Below are positions 58,419 through 64,000 of a DNA stretch of 64,000 nucleotides, in pieces. The stretch is taken from positions 172,559,501 to 172,623,500 of the forward strand of contig NC_134137.1 of assembly GCF_033958435.1 (NCBI RefSeq), read 5' to 3'. Position numbers and translations under genes: made by a program. The DNA comes from Carettochelys insculpta. Lineage: Eukaryota > Chordata > Testudines > Carettochelyidae. Within the stretch, counting starts at the first letter, position 1; every line of letters begins with the position of its first letter. Below the pieces are notes generated by a model that did no database searches, was not told the origin of the DNA, and saw nothing but the letters and a program-made list of their open reading frames with translations.

Positions 58419-58732
58419 CACCCCTGACTTATGCCTAGGTTGTGTTTCTGGGCAACCATGCATAAGTCAAATTTCGTGTATGTCAGGACCAGGGGAGAAA
58501 GTGGCCCTGCTGCCTTTGGGTCCCCGGTCCTGGCTGCATCTGGCTCCCTGATTCCATGAGTGGCAGGGAGTCCAGAGACAGGCGCAGCAGTGCTGGTCAG
58601 TTTCCTGGCTTCTGCAAGTGGAGGGGAGCCGGGAGCCAAGCTGCCACCTAGTTCCAATCTGCCCGCCACCCATGATTTTGACTTGTGTTATTGCAAGAAA
58701 CACATATGTTGAAATTGTGCAAGTCGGGCGTC
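58419..58732. mobile_element. pogo/Tigger-like MITE, family 3, GC-rich interior
   Basis: The left end is CACCCCTGACTTATGCC and the right end GTGCAAGTCGGGCGTC, inverted with some mismatches, with TA on both sides (58417-58418 and 58733-58734). It is 314 bases, with a GC-rich middle at about 58490-58670 inside very AT-rich DNA. Confidence 0.75.
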
Positions 58733-59621
58733 TAGTGCAGCTGATTTTACAAAAAGATGGGAGTATGCATCTATCTGTGTCTATCCTGTCACGTTGACAT
58801 GTTCACCCACATGGAAATTAAGGGAGGTTAAGAACTGCAAGACCAGCCAAGGCTCATAACAGAATTGTATTCCACATTAGAAGTGTGTATATTTTATGAA
58901 CATTAAAACAAAGTGCAGAATCTGGTTGATTTCCCCCTATGATAAAATGCAGTTCAGTTTCTCTTGCAGATTAAGTAAGAAATCCCCAGTGTCTCCAGGG
59001 GTCATTAGTATAATCTACACACTTTCCACACAAGTAATAAACCCCATAAAGCAGAAAGACTTTTGTCTTGTTCCAAATATCCTTTCCACTGTGACATTTC
59101 TATTTTAATACTAATGTCATACAAATGTTATGCAACATTCAGCAACTTCCAGAAACTAACTCTACAGAAAGAAGGCCAGAGACTGATTCCAGGGGCCTAA
59201 TCTCCTGGGTTTTGTGTGACTTGCCCAATTAAAGTCAAGGGAACAATAGGCCTAATCCAACATCCAGTTAAGTCGGTGGGAATATTTTCAGTGACTTCAA
59301 TGGGCTTTGAATCGTGCCTTATTTTCATTAGTGATGTTTCAAGAAGTAAAATTTGGAATCTGTCGCATTACTCCATGGACTCTAGGTTTTGCAGTGGTTT
59401 TCCACCAGTAGGTGATTAGTGGAGGACAGGCCTGGATCCTGTATTCCTTGCACACTTAAAATGCCCACTGACTTCAGTAGGATTTTGAGTATGCCAGGAA
59501 TACAGTACTGGGCACTTGCATTGTCCTGCAAAACCCTCAGCACTATTACATGGGGGATGCACCGAGCACTTGGCAGAGCTCTGATTTTATGGCTTGTGTC
59601 AGTTTAAGTTAGAGGGTTATA

Positions 59622-59955
59622 CAGTAAACTCTTTCATATTTGGCATTCTATCATCCAGAACACTCAAATAACCAGCATTTTAACCATAAGTAAATTTTAG
59701 TTACCTTTTCATAAGTATAGTACAGTGAAAGTAAATACAAATATATACAGCAAATACAGTGTAAGTGTACAATATACAATACTACTGCTGTTGGTAAATA
59801 AAGTACTCTGCATACATTTTTGTTTGTTTCTTAATATCTAATCATGTTTTTCTTTAGTGTTATGCATTGCTAAGTATACCCCTCTCTCATCCAGAATATT
59901 TGAACATCCAGCAACCTCCCAGTCCCAGTGATGATGGATATGAAAGAGTTCACTG
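59622..59955. mobile_element. pogo/Tigger-like MITE, family 4, well preserved ends
   Basis: Inverted ends CAGTAAACTCTTTCATAT and ATATGAAAGAGTTCACTG differ at one position, and TA flanks both (59620-59621 and 59956-59957). Inner words CATCCAGAACACTC and CATCCAGAATATTTGAACAT are also arranged as inverted partners of the family. It is 334 bases and non-coding. Confidence 0.9.
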
Positions 59956-60454
59956 TATTAACCTTTTTGCGTGCGCGTGTGTGTATTTCCTTTTTTAATG
60001 TGTAGGGTTTTTTTTTTAAATTCTCACGTTATATTTATAAACTGTTTACAAAGGGATTAATAAAGACTTACTGGATATTGTAATAACAAGTTAATCAATT
60101 CTTTTGTTATCAATAAAAGAAACAGGCTGCTTAGAGCCATCACTACCACTTTCTAGTAAAGCAATTTATAAGCTTTTTGGGGGGGAAGGATGAAGATATA
60201 AATTCATGATATATAGTCAAAAACTTTTTCCAGAGGGTTTAGGTTTTTTTGACTTGGTAGTCTTCAGCTGATGTACATCATTACCTGACCTATATGAGGG
60301 GAGTTAGCTGATTTGTAATTACAACATGCTGCAAGATTACACTGTGCTGTAAGTTTCATATTGCCAGGACATCTTTGAATCTATGGTTTCAGGTCATATT
60401 AGACACATCAGTATTCTATTAAGTCTTTAAAACCAACTATAAACATACTACTCA

Positions 60455-60864
60455 GCTGGGTCTACACTAGAAAGTTTTGTCAACAGAAGGGGCCTTCTGC
60501 CAACATAACTCAGGGAGCATCTAAACACATAAAGCATTCTGTCAACAAAGTCTCAACAGAATGCTGCATTTTCCTCAAGAGTATTATCCCTCAAAAATTT
60601 GAAGCATAACAACCTCCGGACAGAATACTGTCAACGAAAGTGCAGTACAGACACTTTTGTCGACAGAGAGGACTTCTGGTTGCCAGACAGCCCTCTTTGC
60701 AGAGCTGTCATCCTGCTTTCTGGCACCAGAGGTCAGTGCAGTCTCAAAGTTCTCTGTCGACAGAGCAGGTTGTGTGCAGATGCAATCTGTTCACAGATGT
60801 TCTGTCGAGATTACCCTGTCGACAGTAACATCTGTTGACAGATGCTTCTAGTGTAGACATAGCC
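60455..60864. mobile_element. MITE with GTCTACACTAG ends and internal GTCGAC palindromes
   Basis: The left end is GCTGGGTCTACACTAGAAAG and the right end CTTCTAGTGTAGACATAGCC, inverted. Both are followed inward by TGTCAACAGA-like sequence. The interior has several copies of the palindrome (T/C)TGTCGACAG(A/T) or one-base variants near 60658, 60754, 60817 and 60834. The length is 410 bases. Open frames here simply read these palindromes. Confidence 0.85.
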
Positions 60865-61164
60865 GTCATGTCTATTACATTTATTATAATAAACAGCTCT
60901 TTATTATTTATAAATGTATTCCCAGAACAAAGTTTGGCCAACCTCTCTCTCGCTTTCTCACATGAACACATACCAGAGTTGCAGAGTAATCATAAAACTT
61001 TTGTTTTCCTTTAAAATATTTTTATGAACTTATAATTACCCAGTAGAATGATAACTCCAGCATAGGAATAGTTAATTATTTTCTGTCCTGGTCCAAATTT
61101 CTCTGCGAAGGTAAAGTCAAAGTGCAGACTCCAGAGAAAATAATTTTATAATGGTAAGTAAATA

Positions 61165-62272
61165 CACTCATCCCTTGCTTTACGAGCACAATTGGTTCCC
61201 AACTTTCTGCTCATAGGCAGAAACTCGTGATAGGGACATTAAATTCCTATTAAATTACATGTAAAAGTCTCTGATTAGTTCCTAGGGCTCCCAACTTGGG
61301 CAAGGAGTGGCAGCAGGTGACGCTGCTTTTGAAAGGTGAGTGAACCTTGGGTTGGGGAGGGTTAAAGGCTGAGGGTAGTTTAGGGCTGTGAGCAGGAGGG
61401 AGGGTTAAAATCCGGTGGTGGGTTTGGGAGGGTTCAGGCTAATGGGGTTTGGGGAGGTGGGGGTTGGGCTGCGGGGTCACAGGGTTCAGGCAGCAGGAGG
61501 GGTCTGGCTGCGGGCTGGTAAGGGGAACTGGCTGCCGCAGTTTGGGGTTGCGGGGGTCTGGCCATGGGGTCATGGGGGTTACAGGCGGTGGGGCGGGGGG
61601 TCTGGCCGCAGGGGATTACAGGAGCTGTGGGGGGGTGGTCTCTGGCCACGGGAGGTACAGGCGGCCATGGAGCAGTCTGGCCACAGGGGATACAGGTGGC
61701 AGTGGGGTCTGGCTGCGGAGCCAGCAGGGGTGTTGGGTTGCAGGTCTGTGCAGGGAAGTACAGGCAGCTGTGGAAGGGTCTGGCCGCGGCGGGTACAAAT
61801 GGCGGTGGGGGGGTCTGGCTGTGGGGTGGTACAGGCAGCCGTGAGGCTGGCAGGGGTGTCAGGCTGCAGGGCATACAGGCTGCTGTGGGGTCTGGCTGCA
61901 GGGCCAGCAGGGGGTACAGGCGGCAGGAAGTTAAGGCTGTTGGGGCAGTGTGGTTTAGGGCGGTGGGGGGGGTACTGGCTGCAGGGCTGCCAGGGGCATC
62001 AGGCTACCACGGTTTGGGGCTGCGGGGCCGCGGGGAGTACACATGGCAGTAGGGTGTCAGGCTGCGGGGCCAGCAGGGGGGTCAGGCTGCAGCGGGTTGG
62101 GGCTGCAGGGCTGGTGGGGGGGGCAGCCTAGGGGGATTGGAGCCACGGAGAGTGGGATAAGGCTCCTATGAGCGGACAAAGTTGATTCATAGCGTGAACT
62201 AGGGTAGGTAGGTGAGTCCCTCGTTTAAGCGAGTACTCCTAAATGAAGTACTCATTTAACGAGGGATGAGTA
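61165..62272. mobile_element. Large non-autonomous pogo/Tigger-like element with G-rich tandem interior
   Basis: The left end CACTCATCCCTTGCTTTACG and right end TTTAACGAGGGATGAGT are inverted, with TA outside the left end and TATA at the right. An inner pair (TACGAGCACAATTGG; AAGCGAGTACTCC) also looks related. The inner 900 bases (about 61280-62160) are made of loosely repeated G-rich units such as GGGTCTGGCTGCGG and GGCCAGCAGGGGG. The 238-codon + strand open frame is a product of these repeats and not a gene. Confidence 0.8.
61280..62160 (+). repeat. G-rich degenerate minisatellite
   Basis: GGTCTGGC(T/C)GC(G/A)GGG followed by (GG)TACAGGCGGC or CAGCAGGGG recurs many times with variable spacing. 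There are many G runs on the + strand and few on the other. It fills the interior of the TA-flanked element. Confidence 0.75.
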
Positions 62273-62274
62273 TA

Positions 62275-64000
62275 CAAAGATTTCACAGTCCATGCAAAAG
62301 CATCTGGCAGTCTGGATGTGGCCTATGGTCTGCCTGTTGACTATCTCTTCTCCAGAGGCAATGCAACTGTAATCACATAAAAAGCTCATGTACTTTATAA
62401 AGTGAGGATTTCTGATTTAATAGAGCGTGATTGTAAAGGATTTTCAGAGTAGACTATCTGCCTTTGAAGAAAAAAGTTCACATAGAACTTGCACTGCATT
62501 GCACAAGAAAAAAAATCCTTCTAAGTTTTGAAAAAGCACTTACTCTACAAAACTGGAAGCCACTTTTTGGCAGTTCAACATCCATGCCATTTTAATCAAC
62601 AATTTCAGAGCAACAAAAAACAAAGAACACATGTCATAGATTTACTACCTGCTAAGACTTCCATTTCTCAAAACTGCATCTGCATAGCAAAGCCCTCACC
62701 CACTCCAAAATATTAAGACCCAGTGAATTATTTTTTCTCCATTTGTGTAAACAAAAAAGGCCAAAAATAGTGCCAGCAAAAGATTTTGAGTAACTAGTTG
62801 GATATATTTTCCAGCTACATTACAGATTCCTGAAAATGCAACTGATGTTGAACTAAATAACGCTGACATAATTAAAGCAACACAAAGGCTTTATAATCAA
62901 CAAGAAGTCCAGTGGCACCTTACAGACTAACAAATTTTGGAGCATTAGCTTTTGTGGGCAAACACCCACTTTCACGCATCTGACGAAGCGGGTTTTTGAC
63001 CACGAAAGCTTATGCTCCAAAATTTCTGTTAGTCTATAAGGTGCCACAGGACTTCTCGTTGTTTTTGAAGATATAGACTAACATGGCTACCTCTCTGATG
63101 AATGCTTTATGTTTAAAGACAAGGCATGCTTTTTCCATTTTGAGAAACTAGTCATGTAAAAGTCCATCATCCATGAAGCATGTTTTCATTTTTAATTTTT
63201 CTTTGATAACTCAGTTGCTCTACAATCTCTCTTAAAAGACAACTATCAAAGAAAAAACTAAATTTACAGTGTTCACATTTGAAAGATTGTCAATTTTATA
63301 GAGCAAAGGTTGCTAAAACAGTGGAAGATTGTTGGATCATTTATGTCACTACTGAAAACATGGGTATAACAACATCATAAAGGTAAATATTTTGACAGTA
63401 GATTATAAGGTTAGTAAATTTGCAGAAAGGTGCTCCCAAAGCTTTCTCACACAGTCAAAAAAAGTGTTCATTCAGCAGATCCCACAGAACTAAACAACAT
63501 TTATATTTTCTTGTTGCACAAGTAGCCAAATGACATGGGTAGGATGCTTTTACCAGCATTCTGGCACTTTCATCAGACTTCATGCTGGATGATTAAGTAA
63601 AATTATTTTGTAATGTGAAAAATAATACACTTGAAAAGAGTTTTTGCAACTCTAGAAAAATCCAGCGTAGCTTATTCAGTCTACAGTGAAACAATAACAG
63701 AATATTTCCAGGAGTACTCTTCAGCAATACATTTAAAAATTCAGAAGTGATACCTGTTTAGATTTTAATTTGTTTATTTGAATATTAGTTAAACTTGCAT
63801 TCTCACTGATTTTTCTTGGTTAGCTTTGCTTTTGGGGAAAGAGTGATTACAGTCTGAATGCATTCTATTGACTATGGTAGAGGGAAGAATTGTTTTGAAA
63901 TAGAAGTGTCTCACTATGTAGAAATTTAAGTGTTTTAACCTCTCAGATTTTCATGAGGGAATGAAGGTCACTTGTATTTTTAACAGGCTTACCAAATTAT
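62275..64000. other. AT-rich right end, no exon seen
   Basis: Apart from the hairpin repeat at 62892-63105, no mobile element was recognised. By human synteny this could belong to the 3' UTR or last intron of PKNOX1 on the minus strand. No homeodomain or other PKNOX1 coding signature was found, so it is left unassigned. Confidence 0.4.
62892..63105. repeat. Palindromic hairpin repeat, best two-arm copy
   Basis: The left arm is ACAAGAAGTCCAGTGGCACC, then TTACAGACTAACAAATTTTG and GAGCATTAGCTTTTGTGGGC. The centre is TTTCACGCATCTGACGAAGC. The right arm is the inverted match, ACGAAAGCTTATGCTCC, then TGTTAGTCTATAAGGTGCCA and CAGGACTTCTCGTTG. After the right arm comes ACTAACATGGCTACCTCTCT. The arms are about 80-85 bases. 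Confidence 0.9.

Noticed and set aside
61415..62131. 238-codon + strand open frame rich in Gly, Trp and Arg
   Set aside because: It is the read-through of a G-rich degenerate minisatellite inside a TA-flanked transposon. Other frames of the same tract are also open, and there is no domain or signal.

Overview
The window is vertebrate nuclear DNA, most likely from a turtle. It has small exons in long introns, abundant CR1 LINE fragments, tRNA-derived SINEs whose tails resemble CR1 tails, and many short inverted-repeat DNA transposons. No bacterial, plasmid or phage feature was seen. The species assignment is inference from repeat character.

The only gene identified with near certainty is cystathionine beta-synthase (CBS), on the + strand from 4176 to 39365. 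Fourteen exons are present (coding exons 2-15 by comparison with human). All are bounded by AG/GT and are open in one continuous frame. Eleven of the 14 exon lengths equal the human lengths as recalled. The others differ by whole codons: one codon shorter, two codons shorter, and a last exon 19 codons longer. The first coding exon, which carries the haem ligands, was not found and presumably lies before base 1. The window therefore encodes the catalytic PLP domain and the C-terminal CBS-domain pair. Introns contain CR1 copies, SINEs, pogo/Tigger-like, hAT-like and 'GTCTACACT'-ended MITEs, and a hairpin repeat family.

Downstream of CBS (about 41.2-50 kb) is repeat-dense intergenic DNA. It includes a well-preserved 5'-truncated non-LTR retrotransposon (44435-45512) with reverse transcriptase, a terminal zinc-knuckle-like motif, a (TAC)n tail and a 13-bp target-site duplication. 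An inverted fragment of the same family's 3' tail lies at 42481.

At 50519-51067 a + strand ORF of 182 codons encodes a signal peptide and a very cysteine-rich secreted protein with a von Willebrand factor C-like region. I cannot assign it to a named gene, and it is the best candidate for something undescribed here. A nearby in-frame segment could encode a hydrophobic tail exon.

From 52.7 kb to the end the sequence alternates between AT-rich DNA and GC-rich islands. At least three of these islands are interiors of TA-flanked pogo/Tigger-like elements, and one probably belongs to a large hAT-like element. By human synteny (CBS and PKNOX1 tail to tail) the far right AT-rich DNA may contain the 3' UTR of PKNOX1 on the minus strand, but no PKNOX1 coding exon was seen.
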